A stretch of DNA of 64,000 bases from an uncultured Propionibacteriaceae bacterium (GCA_937926975.1 CALBCJ010000003.1:1-64000); one strand, 5' to 3'; numbered from the stretch's first letter, positions 35,286-43,612 are shown. The notes: generated from the sequence alone by a model not told the origin. Made by a program: numbers and translations.

Positions 35286-35589
35286 CCGGTTCCGGTCCGT
35301 GCGCCTCGGCAGGCCTTCCTTGGCCCAACCGTTCCACCGCGCGCGGCGGTTCTGCGGCTACCCTGCTTGGTCGTGAGACACGACCTCGACGGGCTTCCGG
35401 CTGGTTGCTTGTCGAGTTGTCCTGGAAGCGGTCATCACTGGCTGCTTCGGCAGGAATCATCCGCGTCCGGGGGGCGGGCGCAAGCCAGATGCAGGAAATC
35501 CCCGCCGAAGGGAGCTGTACGTTGAGATCTGCCCATCAGGGCCGCTGGGGCGCTCGGATGTCCCAGCCCCGTTCTGAGGGTTGGCCCGC

Positions 35590-36600
35590 ATGATCGAAGA
35601 GATCGACCTACGACTAGGGCACTTGCTGCAAATCGACCCTCGGATGTCGTGGGCCAGGGTCGGAGAGATCCTCCAGGTCTCGCCCACGACCGCCGCCAAC
35701 CACTGGCGTCACCTGGTCAGCGGCGGGCTCGCCTGGGTGACAACATACCCCAACCCAGGCAACAGGTTCACCGCCATTGTCGAGGTCGACTGCCGCACCG
35801 AGTACCTGCCCCCGGTGATCGCCCATCTCTGCCGGCACCCGCTGGTGGTGAGTGTCGACGAGGCCACCGGGCGCCGGGACCTGCTGCTGACGCTGATGGC
35901 GCCGGACATGACGTCGCTGACCAACCTGATCATTGACTGGATCGGTGGGCTGGAGGGGGTGTACAACACCCGCAGCGCGCTCGTGACGAACGTCATCGTC
36001 GGGCCGGAGTCCTGGACGGTGGGGGCGCTGACCAAGCGGGAGATCTACCAGGCGAGCGCGCAGCTGCTGCCGGACCGTACCGGCGGTGGGGAGATGGACA
36101 GCGCCGACCTGGCCCTGGCGGAGGCCCTGGCCGTGAACGGGCGAGCCAGCGTCGCCTCGCTGTCGCAGGCCCTCGGCGTCCCCTCCAGCACCGTGCACCG
36201 GCGGGTGATGCGGCTGGTCGCGAACCAGAACCTGATCATGCGCTGCGACCTGGCGCCGCTGCTGGCGGGCTGGCGGCTGGCGTGCACCTGGCTGATCACG
36301 GTGCCGCTGAGTCACAAGGCCCGGGTGGTCGAGCTGCTCAAGCAGCAGTCGGCGCTGCGCTCCTGCCTGAGCATCACCGGCAGCAACAATCTGATGGCGA
36401 GCTTCCGGGTGAGCGACCAGCACGCCCTGGACCTCCTGGAGTCCCGGGTGGCGAGCGCTATCCCCGGCCTGGCCCCGGACGAGACCATCGTGCACCTGCG
36501 CAGCCACAAGTCGATGGGCTGGCTGCTGGACGCCGAGGGCCGCTGTACGGGGGAGCTGGTGGTGCCGGTCTTCGGTCACGAGGCGCCACCAGACCCGTAG
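35590..36600 (+). CDS. Tandem Lrp/AsnC-family regulator
   Basis: 336 residues from ATG 35590 (GAGGG upstream; an in-frame TTG 9 nt earlier is too close to that site). Two AsnC units in one chain: a winged helix at 1-55 (WARVGEILQVSPTTAANHWR) with ligand-binding RAM-like part to about 140, then a second winged helix at about 173-225 (ASLSQALGVPSSTVHRRVMR) with another RAM-like half. Such regulators sense amino acids. Divergent orientation to the ornithine operon suggests control by ornithine or a product. Confidence 0.88.
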   Translation: MIEEIDLRLGHLLQIDPRMSWARVGEILQVSPTTAANHWRHLVSGGLAWVTTYPNPGNRFTAIVEVDCRTEYLPPVIAHLCRHPLVVSVDEATGRRDLLLTLMAPDMTSLTNLIIDWIGGLEGVYNTRSALVTNVIVGPESWTVGALTKREIYQASAQLLPDRTGGGEMDSADLALAEALAVNGRASVASLSQALGVPSSTVHRRVMRLVANQNLIMRCDLAPLLAGWRLACTWLITVPLSHKARVVELLKQQSALRSCLSITGSNNLMASFRVSDQHALDLLESRVASAIPGLAPDETIVHLRSHKSMGWLLDAEGRCTGELVVPVFGHEAPPDP

Positions 36601-36603
36601 CGG

Positions 36604-37236
36604 CTACCAGCGGTCGTGGTGGACGACCTGCTCCAGCGGGATCCGCTGGTTCCAGCCGAAGCGGACCAGGTCGGGGGTCTGCTGGAGCTGGCTGACCACG
36701 CCGACGCAGAGCCAGGCGACCGGCCGGACGTGGTCCGGCAGCCCGAGCAGCTCGGAGAGGACCTCCTCGCGGTAGAAGGAGACCCAGCCGACGCCGAGGT
36801 CGTGGGCGGTGGCGGTCAGCCAGAGGTTCTGGACCGCGCAGACGACGGAGAAGACGCCGGCGTCGTCGATGGTGTGGCGGCCCAGGACGTTCGGGCCGGA
36901 GCGGGTCGGGTCGTACGTGGCGACGATTCCGAGGCCGGACTCGCGGATGCCCTCGATCTTGATCGGGCTGAAGGTGGCGCGCCGCTCGGCGGTGAGCGAG
37001 TCGGCGTACGCCTGGCGGCACTGGGCGACGTGGTCGGCGAAGCGGGCGAGCAGCCCGGGGCTGCGGACCACGACGAAGTCCCAGGGCTGGCTGTTGCCGA
37101 CGCTGGGCGCGGCGTGCGCGGCGGTCAGCAGCTCGGTGACCAGGGCGTCGTCGAGGAGCTCGCCGGTGAACTCGGCCCGTACGTCACGGCGCCGCTCGAT
37201 GATCTGCCGCAGTACGGCACAGGTCTGGTGGGTCAT
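36604..37236 (-). CDS. bluB: 5,6-dimethylbenzimidazole synthase
   Basis: 210 residues from ATG 37236. Nitroreductase-like fold with BluB signatures: RRRDVRAEFTGELLDD, APSVGNSQPWDFVVV, KIEGIRESGLGIVATYD, VCAVQNLWLTATAHDLGVGW and RPVAWLCVG. BluB splits reduced FMN with oxygen to form the lower ligand of vitamin B12. Its place next to a B12-dependent mutase operon is meaningful. It is convergent with the AsnC gene, with 3 nt between stops. Confidence 0.93.
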   Translation of the reverse strand: MTHQTCAVLRQIIERRRDVRAEFTGELLDDALVTELLTAAHAAPSVGNSQPWDFVVVRSPGLLARFADHVAQCRQAYADSLTAERRATFSPIKIEGIRESGLGIVATYDPTRSGPNVLGRHTIDDAGVFSVVCAVQNLWLTATAHDLGVGWVSFYREEVLSELLGLPDHVRPVAWLCVGVVSQLQQTPDLVRFGWNQRIPLEQVVHHDRW

Positions 37237-37243
37237 GCGTCTG

Positions 37244-37249
37244 ACCGTA
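37244..37249 (-). promoter_or_regulatory. -10 hexamer TACGGT of bluB
   Basis: Seven bases before the ATG at 37236; supports this start over longer in-frame extensions. Confidence 0.55.
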
Positions 37250-37270
37250 GCCAGCGGGGCTGACGGGTCT

Positions 37271-37298
37271 GCCTGCCCCCCTCGGGGAGGGGGCAGGC
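37271..37298 (-). terminator. Terminator of the Gfo/Idh - isomerase operon
   Basis: GCCTGCCCCC and GGGGGCAGGC pair perfectly over 10 bp, 7 nt beyond the isomerase stop and upstream of bluB. Confidence 0.7.
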
Positions 37299-37304
37299 CG
37301 TGCC

Positions 37305-38192
37305 CTAGGCCCCGAGGAACGGCGCGACCAGGCTGTCGTACCGCTCGGCCATGGTGGTGACGATCGTGTCGGCGCCCTGGGCCCAGACCGTCTCGTTGAA
37401 GATCTCGACCTCGATGTCCCCGGTGTAGCCGGCCTGGGCGACCCAGCCGGTGATGGTGGGGAAGTCGATGTACCCGTCGCCCGGGTAGCCGCGGGAGTTC
37501 AGGGTGCTGGCCTGCAGCGGCAGGCTCCAGTCGCAGACCTGGTACGAGGAGATCCGGCCCTCTCGCCCGGCCCGGGCGACCGACGCCTCCAGGTCGGGGT
37601 CCCACCAGACGTGGTACGTGTCGACGACCACCCCGACCGCATCTGCTGGGTGCTCGGCGGCCAGGTAGAGCGACTGGCCGAGCGTGGTCAGCACGCCCCG
37701 GTCAGCGGTGAACAGCGGGTGCATCGGCTCCAGCGCCAGCCGGACCCCGCGCTCCCGGGCGTACGGGACGAGGTCCCCGACCCGGTCCGCGACCCGCTGC
37801 CGGGCCGCGACGAGGTCCTTGTCGGCGGCGTCGCCGGGGGCCTCGGGCCGCCCCGTCAGCCCGTACGCGGCGGGCAGGCCGCCGACCACCATCACCAGCT
37901 CGGAGGTGCCGAGCGTGGCGGCCTCGTCGATCGCGAGCCGGTTGTCGGCCAGGGCCTGGGCCACCTGCTCGTCGTCGCGGCCGGTGATGAAGCCGCCGCG
38001 GCACAGGGTCGAGACCCGCAGCCCGGCGTCACGGACCATCCGGGCGGCGGTCTCGGCGCCGACCTCCTGGACCCGGTCCCGCCAGGGGCCGACCGCGCCG
38101 AGCCCGTGGGCCTGGGCGGCGGCGATGCACTCGGCGAGGCTGCTGCTCTTGGCGGTGGCGGTGTTGAGCGAGAGCCGCTGGCGGCCGGTCAC
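37305..38192 (-). CDS. Sugar phosphate isomerase/epimerase (TIM barrel)
   Basis: 295 residues from GTG 38192, which overlaps the Gfo/Idh stop (GTGA). AP-endonuclease-2 superfamily: VSTLCRGGFITG, ELVMVVGGLPA, VRLALEPMHPLF (Glu), VVVDTYHVWWDPD (Asp and His) and GDIEVEIFNE (Glu). The metal-binding set expected of a ketose or keto-sugar isomerase is present. The pairing with a Gfo/Idh dehydrogenase is common in inositol and glycoside catabolism. The substrate is not defined by sequence. Confidence 0.85.
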   Translation of the reverse strand: MTGRQRLSLNTATAKSSSLAECIAAAQAHGLGAVGPWRDRVQEVGAETAARMVRDAGLRVSTLCRGGFITGRDDEQVAQALADNRLAIDEAATLGTSELVMVVGGLPAAYGLTGRPEAPGDAADKDLVAARQRVADRVGDLVPYARERGVRLALEPMHPLFTADRGVLTTLGQSLYLAAEHPADAVGVVVDTYHVWWDPDLEASVARAGREGRISSYQVCDWSLPLQASTLNSRGYPGDGYIDFPTITGWVAQAGYTGDIEVEIFNETVWAQGADTIVTTMAERYDSLVAPFLGA

Positions 38193-39346
38193 AGCGTGAT
38201 CTCCGGCACCTCGAGGCGGCGGCCCTCGGCGCTGGAGCGCAGCCCGAGCTCGGCCAGCTGGACGCCGCGGGCGCCCGACAGCAGGTCGTAGCGGTGCTGG
38301 CGCCCGGCCACCACGTCGCGCAGGTACTCCTCCCACTGCAGCTTGAACCCGTTCTCCAGGTCCTCGTCGCCGGTCGGGGTCCACTGGGAGAGGTAGTCGT
38401 TGGGGTCGGGCAGGTCTGGGTTCCAGGTCGGGGTGGGGGTCTCGCTGCGGGCCTGGGTGACGCAGTGGCGCAGCCCGGCCACCGCCGAGCCTGCGGTGCC
38501 GTCGACCTGGAGCTCGACCAGCTCGCCCCGGTGCACCCGGACGCTCCAGGAGGAGTTGATCTGGACGATGACCGGGTCGCCGGCCGGGGTGACGACCTCG
38601 AAGACCGCGAAGCTGGCGTCGTCGGCGGTGGCCTGGTACGTCTGGCCCTGCTCGTCGACCCGCTGCGGGATGTGGGTCACGGTCTGCGCGTACACGCTGC
38701 GGACCTGGCCCACCAGGCCCTCGATGACGTAGTTCCAGTGGGGGAACATGTCGGTCGTCATGCCGCCGCCGTCCTCGGCACGGTAGTTCCAGCTGGGCCG
38801 CTGGGCCGGGGTGTCGGTGCCCTCCCAGACCCAGTAGCCGAACTCGCCGCGCATCGCGATCACCCGGCCGAAGAAGCCCTCGTCGACGAGCCGGCGCAGG
38901 GCGACCAGCCCGGGCAGGTAGAGCTTGTCGTGGACGACGCCGTTGGTGGTGCCGTGGTCGCGGGCCAGCCGGGCCAGGGTGACCGCCTCGGCCAGTGTCT
39001 CGGCGGTCGGCTTCTCGGTAAAGATGCTCTTGCCGGCCTCGATGGCCCTGGTCAGAGCCGGGTAGCGGCGGCTGGTGAGCTGGGCGTCGAAGTAGATGTC
39101 GACCCCGTCAGCGGTCATGCAGCCCTCGGTGTCGGTGGAGATCTCGCTGATCTGGTGCTGGTCGGCGATCTGGCGCAGCTTCTCCTCGTTGCGTCCGACC
39201 AGCACCGGCTCCACCTGGACCCGCGAGCCGTCCTCCAGCAGCACCCCGCCCTGGTCCCGGATCGGCAGGATCGAGCGCACCAGGTGCTGCCGGTAGCCCA
39301 TCCGTCCGGTGACGCCGTTCATCGCGATCCGCAAGGTGGTGGTCAC
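38189..39346 (-). CDS. Gfo/Idh/MocA-family oxidoreductase
   Basis: 385 residues from GTG 39346 (GGAGAG upstream). NAD(P) fold in the first 130 residues, with an unusual insertion after RMGYRQHLVRSILPIRDQGG, then SIFTEKPTAETL whose Lys is the catalytic EKP lysine, and a C-terminal half with GGGMTTDMFPHWNYV carrying the Asp/His pair. It oxidises a sugar or sugar acid. Its promoter holds a LacI-type operator right after the -10. First gene of a two-gene operon. Confidence 0.88.
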   Translation of the reverse strand: MTTTLRIAMNGVTGRMGYRQHLVRSILPIRDQGGVLLEDGSRVQVEPVLVGRNEEKLRQIADQHQISEISTDTEGCMTADGVDIYFDAQLTSRRYPALTRAIEAGKSIFTEKPTAETLAEAVTLARLARDHGTTNGVVHDKLYLPGLVALRRLVDEGFFGRVIAMRGEFGYWVWEGTDTPAQRPSWNYRAEDGGGMTTDMFPHWNYVIEGLVGQVRSVYAQTVTHIPQRVDEQGQTYQATADDASFAVFEVVTPAGDPVIVQINSSWSVRVHRGELVELQVDGTAGSAVAGLRHCVTQARSETPTPTWNPDLPDPNDYLSQWTPTGDEDLENGFKLQWEEYLRDVVAGRQHRYDLLSGARGVQLAELGLRSSAEGRRLEVPEITL

Positions 39347-39397
39347 AAGGCTCTCCTCGTCACTGAGTCACGTCTGCTCGGGTGGGCCGCAGCCCAT

Positions 39398-39413
39398 GGG
39401 AATGCGCTTTCCC
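39398..39413 (-). promoter_or_regulatory. LacI-type operator of the Gfo/Idh operon
   Basis: GGGAATGCGCTTTCCC, one mismatch from a perfect palindrome. On the minus strand a TACGCT -10 (39419-39414) abuts it, so bound repressor would block initiation. Confidence 0.6.
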
Positions 39414-39443
39414 AGCGTACGACCGAGTCCTCGACGACGTCAA

Positions 39444-39788
39444 CTGTGCTTGATCGCCCGGGCTGCCCCCGCAGCCTGAACCCCCTGGACGGTCGAACGA
39501 CGAGGAACGACTGGCTGGACTCGGGACCGGTCCGCCCAACCTGGCCACAGCTCTGAAGCCCACGGCCGGGACTCAGCCCTAGCCGGCCGCGGAGCACGCC
39601 GTCTGGACGATCGAACGACGAGGAACGACTGGCTGAACCACGAGCAGAAGAACCTCCTCGTCGTGAGGAGGAAGACGGCGTGTCAAGCGGAGCGGCCGAG
39701 CCGCCGCGGAGGCGGCGGCGGTCAAGCACAGCCGGGGTTATAGCGAAGCGGCCGAGCCGCCGCGGAGGCGGCGGCGGTCAGGAACAGT
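39444..39788 (+). repeat. Repeat locus B: half-unit, complete unit, and an extra tail
   Basis: It fills the gap between the LacI gene and the Gfo/Idh promoter. A fragment CTGTGCTTGATCGCC in inverted orientation is at 39444-39458. Half-unit B1 has inner arm ACGACGAGGA at 39497-39506. Complete unit B2 is about 39584-39731, its hairpin 39595-39682 and tail hairpin 39700-39719. A second tail of type A flavour (CCGGGGTTATAGCG) follows at 39732 to about 39788 and codes the last residues of LacI on the other strand. Confidence 0.85.
39595..39682 (+). repeat. Complete hairpin unit B2 (type B arms)
   Basis: Outer arm CACGCCGTCT (39595-39604) pairs with AGACGGCGTG (39673-39682). Inner arm ACGACGAGGA (39615-39624) pairs with TCCTCGTCGT (39655-39664). 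The arms differ from A3 on both sides in a compensating way, while loop start ACGACTGGCTG and internal strand GAGGAGGA are the same as in A3. Confidence 0.85.
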
Positions 39789-40775
39789 CGACTCTCGCAG
39801 GACGACCTCGACCGGCACCTCCAGGTCCATCGGCCCAGAGTCGGTCAGGGCGGCCCTGGCGGCCGTCTCACCCAGTGCCTCGAGGTCGATGTGGACCGTG
39901 GTCAGGGCCGGGGTGTAGTCACGCAGGGTAGGGATGTCACCGAAGCCGGCGACGGCGATGTCGCCGGGGACCCGCAGGCCACGCTCGCGGGCCGCGGCCA
40001 GGGCCCCGACCGCCATCACGTCGGTCACAGCGAAGACCGCGTCGGGCAGCTCGCCGGAGCCGATCAGGGCCGACATCGCCTCGTACCCGCCGTCCCGGTC
40101 GAAGTCGGCAGCCCGGTAGGAGAGCACGCCAGCCGGGTCGGGCAGCCCGGCGATGAAGCCGTCACGGCGGTCCTGTGCGGTGAGGTGCTCCTCGGGCCCG
40201 GTGAGGACCGCGAAGCGGCGATGGCCCTGCTGGGTGAGCGCGGCCCCGAGCAGCCTCGCCCCTTCCCGGTTCGCTGGCCGTACAGTGCGGATGCCGGGCA
40301 GCGGCTGCGAGACCAGGGCGACCCCGGAGCCGGTGGCAGCCCGGAACTCCTCCAGTGAGGTGAGCAGGGCCGAGCGCTGCTCGGCGCGGTCGGTCAGTGA
40401 CCCGACCATGACCAGGGCCCGGGAGCGGTGGCGGCGGGCCTGGTCGATCTGCCAGCGCATCTCGTCCAGGTCGTGGTTGGTGACTCCGAGCAGCACGCTG
40501 CACCCGGCCGAGCGGGCCTGGCTGGTGACACCGGCCGCGATCGACGAGAAGTACGGGTCGGCGATGTCGTGCACCAGCAGTGACAGGCCGGTGGTCTGGC
40601 CCCGGGCGATGGCCTGGGCGGCGGCGTTGGGGGAGTAGCGCAGCTCGGCCGCGACGGCGAGGACCTTCTCGCGCAGCTGCGGGTTGACCGTGCGGTCCTT
40701 GCTGCCGTTGATAGCGCGCGATGCCGTCGACAGGGACACGCCCGCGGCCTGTGCCACGTCGCTGAGGGTGACCAT
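39738..40775 (-). CDS. LacI-family transcriptional repressor
   Basis: 345 residues from ATG 40775. Helix-turn-helix MVTLSDVAQAAGVSLSTAS then RAINGS, effector domain LSLLVHDIADPYFSSIAAG, AVFAVTDVMAVGALAAARE and VAGFGDIP. Natural LacI homologues end shortly after VVLREST; here 14-15 further residues (PDRRRLRGGSAASL) and the stop codon come from repeat locus B. It probably binds the GGGAAAGCGCTTTCCC-like sites at its own promoter, eda, the Gfo/Idh operon and 21.75 kb. Effector is probably a sugar acid intermediate. Confidence 0.9.
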   Translation of the reverse strand: MVTLSDVAQAAGVSLSTASRAINGSKDRTVNPQLREKVLAVAAELRYSPNAAAQAIARGQTTGLSLLVHDIADPYFSSIAAGVTSQARSAGCSVLLGVTNHDLDEMRWQIDQARRHRSRALVMVGSLTDRAEQRSALLTSLEEFRAATGSGVALVSQPLPGIRTVRPANREGARLLGAALTQQGHRRFAVLTGPEEHLTAQDRRDGFIAGLPDPAGVLSYRAADFDRDGGYEAMSALIGSGELPDAVFAVTDVMAVGALAAARERGLRVPGDIAVAGFGDIPTLRDYTPALTTVHIDLEALGETAARAALTDSGPMDLEVPVEVVLRESTVPDRRRLRGGSAASL

Positions 40776-40781
40776 GACCGC

Positions 40782-40787
40782 ACCGTA
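40782..40787 (-). promoter_or_regulatory. -10 hexamer TACGGT of the LacI gene
   Basis: Six bases before the ATG at 40775. Confidence 0.5.
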
Positions 40788-40790
40788 ACA

Positions 40791-40806
40791 AGGAACTGCT
40801 TTCCCT
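40791..40806 (-). promoter_or_regulatory. Degenerate LacI-type operator, autoregulatory
   Basis: AGGAACTGCTTTCCCT, a weaker form of the palindrome, lying directly upstream of the LacI -10. Confidence 0.4.
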
Positions 40807-40907
40807 GGTAGGGCTCTGCAGCAGGAGTGGTCGGTCAGACCGGCGGGGGTGGTCACCGCGCACGGGCCGGGCCCGCCGGAGGGGGCTTCGCTGGGGCCGG
40901 CCGCCGA

Positions 40908-40926
40908 GGGGGAAAGCGCTTCCCCC
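40908..40926 (+). promoter_or_regulatory. LacI-type operator of eda-kdgK
   Basis: GGGGGAAAGCGCTTCCCCC, palindromic apart from one extra A. It ends 5 nt before a TAGGCT -10 (40932-40937), so it covers the -35 region. Confidence 0.65.
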
Positions 40927-40968
40927 TGCGGTAGGCTGCCCCCTGTAGCCGCTTCGAGGAGGAAGCCC

Positions 40969-41586
40969 ATGACTGATGCTCTCGCCTACCGGGTCGTTCC
41001 GGTGGTCGTGGTGGAGGACGCCGCCACCGCGGAGCCGCTCGGGCAGGCCATGGTGGCTGGTGGCCTGCCCGTGGCCGAGGTGACCTTCCGCACCGCGGCC
41101 GCCGCCGACGCGATCGCCGCAATGAGCCAGGTCGAGGGCCTGCTGGTGGGGGCCGGGACCGTGGTCAGCGCCGACCAGGTTGACCAGGCGATCGCCGCCG
41201 GGGCCCAGTTCATCGTCTCGCCCGGGCTGCGGGCCGACGTGGTCCGGCGCGCCCAGGTCGCCCGGGTGCCGGTGGTGCCGGGGGCGGTCACCCCGTCGGA
41301 GATCATGGAGGCCAAGGCGCTGGGGCTGGACACCGTGAAGTTCTTCCCGGCTAGCACGTACGGCGGTGCGAAGGCGATCCGGGCGCTGTCGGCCCCGTTC
41401 GCCGGGATGCGGTTCGTGCCCACCGGCGGGGTCAGCCTCGACAACCTCGCCGACTACCTGTCGCTGCCCTGCGTGCCGGCCGTCGGCGGCTCCTGGATGG
41501 TCCCGCCGGCGCTGGTCACAGCCGGCGACTACGACCAGGTCAGCCGCCTCTGCGCCGAGGCCGTCGCCGCCGCTGCCGCCTGCTGA
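40969..41586 (+). CDS. eda: KDPG/KHG aldolase
   Basis: 205 residues from ATG 40969 (GAGGAGGAA upstream). Class I aldolase: VVEDAATAEPLGQAM, VAEVTFRTAAAADAIAA (Glu), LLVGAGTVVSADQVDQAI, FIVSPGL, GAVTPSEIMEAKALGLDTVK with the Schiff-base Lys in VKFFPA, and PTGGVSLDN. It cleaves 2-keto-3-deoxy-6-phosphogluconate to pyruvate and glyceraldehyde-3-phosphate. The kinase gene follows 20 nt later. Confidence 0.94.
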   Translation: MTDALAYRVVPVVVVEDAATAEPLGQAMVAGGLPVAEVTFRTAAAADAIAAMSQVEGLLVGAGTVVSADQVDQAIAAGAQFIVSPGLRADVVRRAQVARVPVVPGAVTPSEIMEAKALGLDTVKFFPASTYGGAKAIRALSAPFAGMRFVPTGGVSLDNLADYLSLPCVPAVGGSWMVPPALVTAGDYDQVSRLCAEAVAAAAAC

Positions 41587-41606
41587 CCGGTACCTGAGGA
41601 GCCACG

Positions 41607-42710
41607 ATGACCGAGCTGACCCTGCGTCCCGCCGCCGACTGCCGCTTCGACGCGGCTGCCCTGGGTGAGGTGATGCTGCGCCTCGACCCGGGGGAGGGCC
41701 GGATCCGGACCGCCCGCCGGTTCACCGCCTGGGAGGGCGGCGGAGAGTACAACGTGGTCCGCGGGCTGCGCCGGGTCTTCGGGCTGCGCACCGCGGTCGT
41801 CACCGCCCTGGTCAGCAACGAGGTCGGCCGGCTGGTCGAGGACTTCATCCTCACCGGCGGGGTGGACACTTCTCAGATCCGCTGGGTCGACGGCGACGGG
41901 GTCGGCCGTACGGTGCGCAACGGGCTCAACTTCACCGAGCGCGGCTTCGGGGTCCGCGGCGCGGTCGGGGTCTCCGACCGGGGCCACACCGCCACCAGCC
42001 AGCTGCGCCCCGGCGACATCGACTGGGACCACCTCTTCGGTGAGCTCGGCGTGCGCTGGCTGCACACCGGCGGGATCTTCGCCGCCTTGTCAGAGTCCAC
42101 CGCCGAGGTCGCGGTCGAGGCGGTGCAGGCAGCCCACCGCCACGGCACCCTGGTCTCGTACGACCTCAACTACCGGCCCTCGCTGTGGCGCTCGATCGGC
42201 GGCCAGGCCAAGGCGCAGCAGGTGAACCAGGCGATCGCCCCGTACGTGGACGTCATGATCGGCAACGAGGAGGACTTCACCGCCGCCCTGGGCTTCGAGG
42301 TCGAGGGTGTCGACGAGGGGCTGACCACCCTGCCGTTAGAGCACTTCGCAGCGATGATCGAGCGGGTCTCGCAGACCTACCCGAGCCTCCAGGTGATCGC
42401 GACCACGATGCGCGCGGTCCGCTCCGCCACAGTCAATGACTGGGGTGCTCTGGCCTGGTCGCGCAGTGAGGGGCTGGTCCAGGCCACCCAGCGCGACGGC
42501 CTGGAGGTCCTCGACCGGGTCGGCGGCGGTGACTCCTTCGCCTCCGGCCTGGTCTACGGCCTGCTGACCGGGCAGCCGCTGCAGACCTGCGTCGAGTACG
42601 GAGCCGCCCACGGCGCCCTGGCCATGACCACCCCCGGCGACACCTCGATGGCCACCGCGGCCGAGGTCTTCAAGCTTGCCGGGGGCGGCTCAGCCCGCGT
42701 CGACCGCTAG
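41607..42710 (+). CDS. kdgK: PfkB-family sugar kinase, probably 2-keto-3-deoxygluconate kinase
   Basis: 367 residues from ATG 41607 (GAGGAG upstream). N-terminal LGEVMLRLDPGEGRI, GGGEYNVVRGLRRVFG, nucleotide site VIATTMR and the anion-hole DRVGGGDSFASGLVYG, with Asp as base. It would phosphorylate KDG to KDPG, the substrate of Eda in the same operon. It is somewhat longer than KdgK (about 310-330) owing to inserts in the middle. Which sugar acid feeds it is not visible. Confidence 0.87.
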   Translation: MTELTLRPAADCRFDAAALGEVMLRLDPGEGRIRTARRFTAWEGGGEYNVVRGLRRVFGLRTAVVTALVSNEVGRLVEDFILTGGVDTSQIRWVDGDGVGRTVRNGLNFTERGFGVRGAVGVSDRGHTATSQLRPGDIDWDHLFGELGVRWLHTGGIFAALSESTAEVAVEAVQAAHRHGTLVSYDLNYRPSLWRSIGGQAKAQQVNQAIAPYVDVMIGNEEDFTAALGFEVEGVDEGLTTLPLEHFAAMIERVSQTYPSLQVIATTMRAVRSATVNDWGALAWSRSEGLVQATQRDGLEVLDRVGGGDSFASGLVYGLLTGQPLQTCVEYGAAHGALAMTTPGDTSMATAAEVFKLAGGGSARVDR

Positions 42711-42744
42711 CGGGGATGCGCTCGCCCCGGTCCCGGGGCCCGTG

Positions 42745-43605
42745 TCATGAGAGCGACTGGCCGGCAGTCCACTGCGCTACGGGGCGCGGCTCGATGCCCA
42801 GCAGGGTCTGCGCGCTGGTCTCCCGCAGGATCACACTTCCCGCGGCGGCCGCAAGGCGTGTGTACAGGGCTGCGACGCCTTCGGCCGCCGAGCCGATCAC
42901 GGGCCTCAGGAGAGCGCCGAACTGGTGAGGTGTGATCGGCTCGAAGCGGATCGGGCGACCGAGCGCCTCGCAGAAGGCGTCAGCCAGGTCCTGCCCAGTC
43001 AGCCCTGGCAGAGCACCGACCCCGACGACCCCGCTGTGCTCCTCGCCGGTGAGCAGGAGCGCTGCGACCTGGGCTGCATCCGGCTGTGAGGCCCACGACA
43101 CGCGACAGCCGGCGGGCAAGGGGTAGCGCAGGACGTCCTCGCGCAGAAGAGGCTCGCGAACGATGGGGAGCAGAAGGTTCTCCAGGAAGAGCCTGGGGGC
43201 CAGGACGGCTGTGGGCACGCTGCTGCTTCTTGCGGCTGTGATGAGGGTCATCACCGGGCTGTCGGGCGCGGACTGAAGGGGGCTTCCTGGCTCGTCCACG
43301 ACCTGGCCGCTGGTGGAGATGACCACTCGGGTCGGGGTAGCCCGCGCGATGGCCGTCGCGATGGCGACAGCCTGCGCAGCGAGGACGTCGGGAGCGGCCA
43401 GCGGCAGGTGGACGAAGACTCCGTCAGACCCGGCGTACAGACGGGTCAGGGCGTCGGCATCGCCCAGGTCGACTCGGACGCCACGCCCGTCAGGGACGGC
43501 GTCCGGGTTCCGGACAGCCCCCACGGCATCGGCGCCCGCAGCCACCAGGGCAGACAGGACAGGGGCACCTTGGGCGCCGGTGGCGCCATGAACGATGTAG
43601 GCCAT
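42745..43605 (-). CDS. NmrA-like NAD(P)-binding protein
   Basis: 286 residues from ATG 43605. MAYIVHGATGAQGAPVLSAL gives the dinucleotide fold, then AVRNPDAVPD, GVFVHLPLAAPDVL and a C-terminal part (FCEALGRPIRFEPITPHQFG) of the NmrA/atypical SDR type. It may sense redox or act on a small quinone or other compound. Divergent from an HxlR regulator by 63 nt, a common pairing in which the regulator controls the reductase. Confidence 0.83.
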   Translation of the reverse strand: MAYIVHGATGAQGAPVLSALVAAGADAVGAVRNPDAVPDGRGVRVDLGDADALTRLYAGSDGVFVHLPLAAPDVLAAQAVAIATAIARATPTRVVISTSGQVVDEPGSPLQSAPDSPVMTLITAARSSSVPTAVLAPRLFLENLLLPIVREPLLREDVLRYPLPAGCRVSWASQPDAAQVAALLLTGEEHSGVVGVGALPGLTGQDLADAFCEALGRPIRFEPITPHQFGALLRPVIGSAAEGVAALYTRLAAAAGSVILRETSAQTLLGIEPRPVAQWTAGQSLS

Positions 43606-43612
43606 GGGCCAA

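Noticed and set aside
35264..35589. Cobalamin riboswitch upstream of the ornithine operon
   Set aside because: I looked for a B12-box-like sequence and found none; the gap contains a short dyad and promoter-like elements only.
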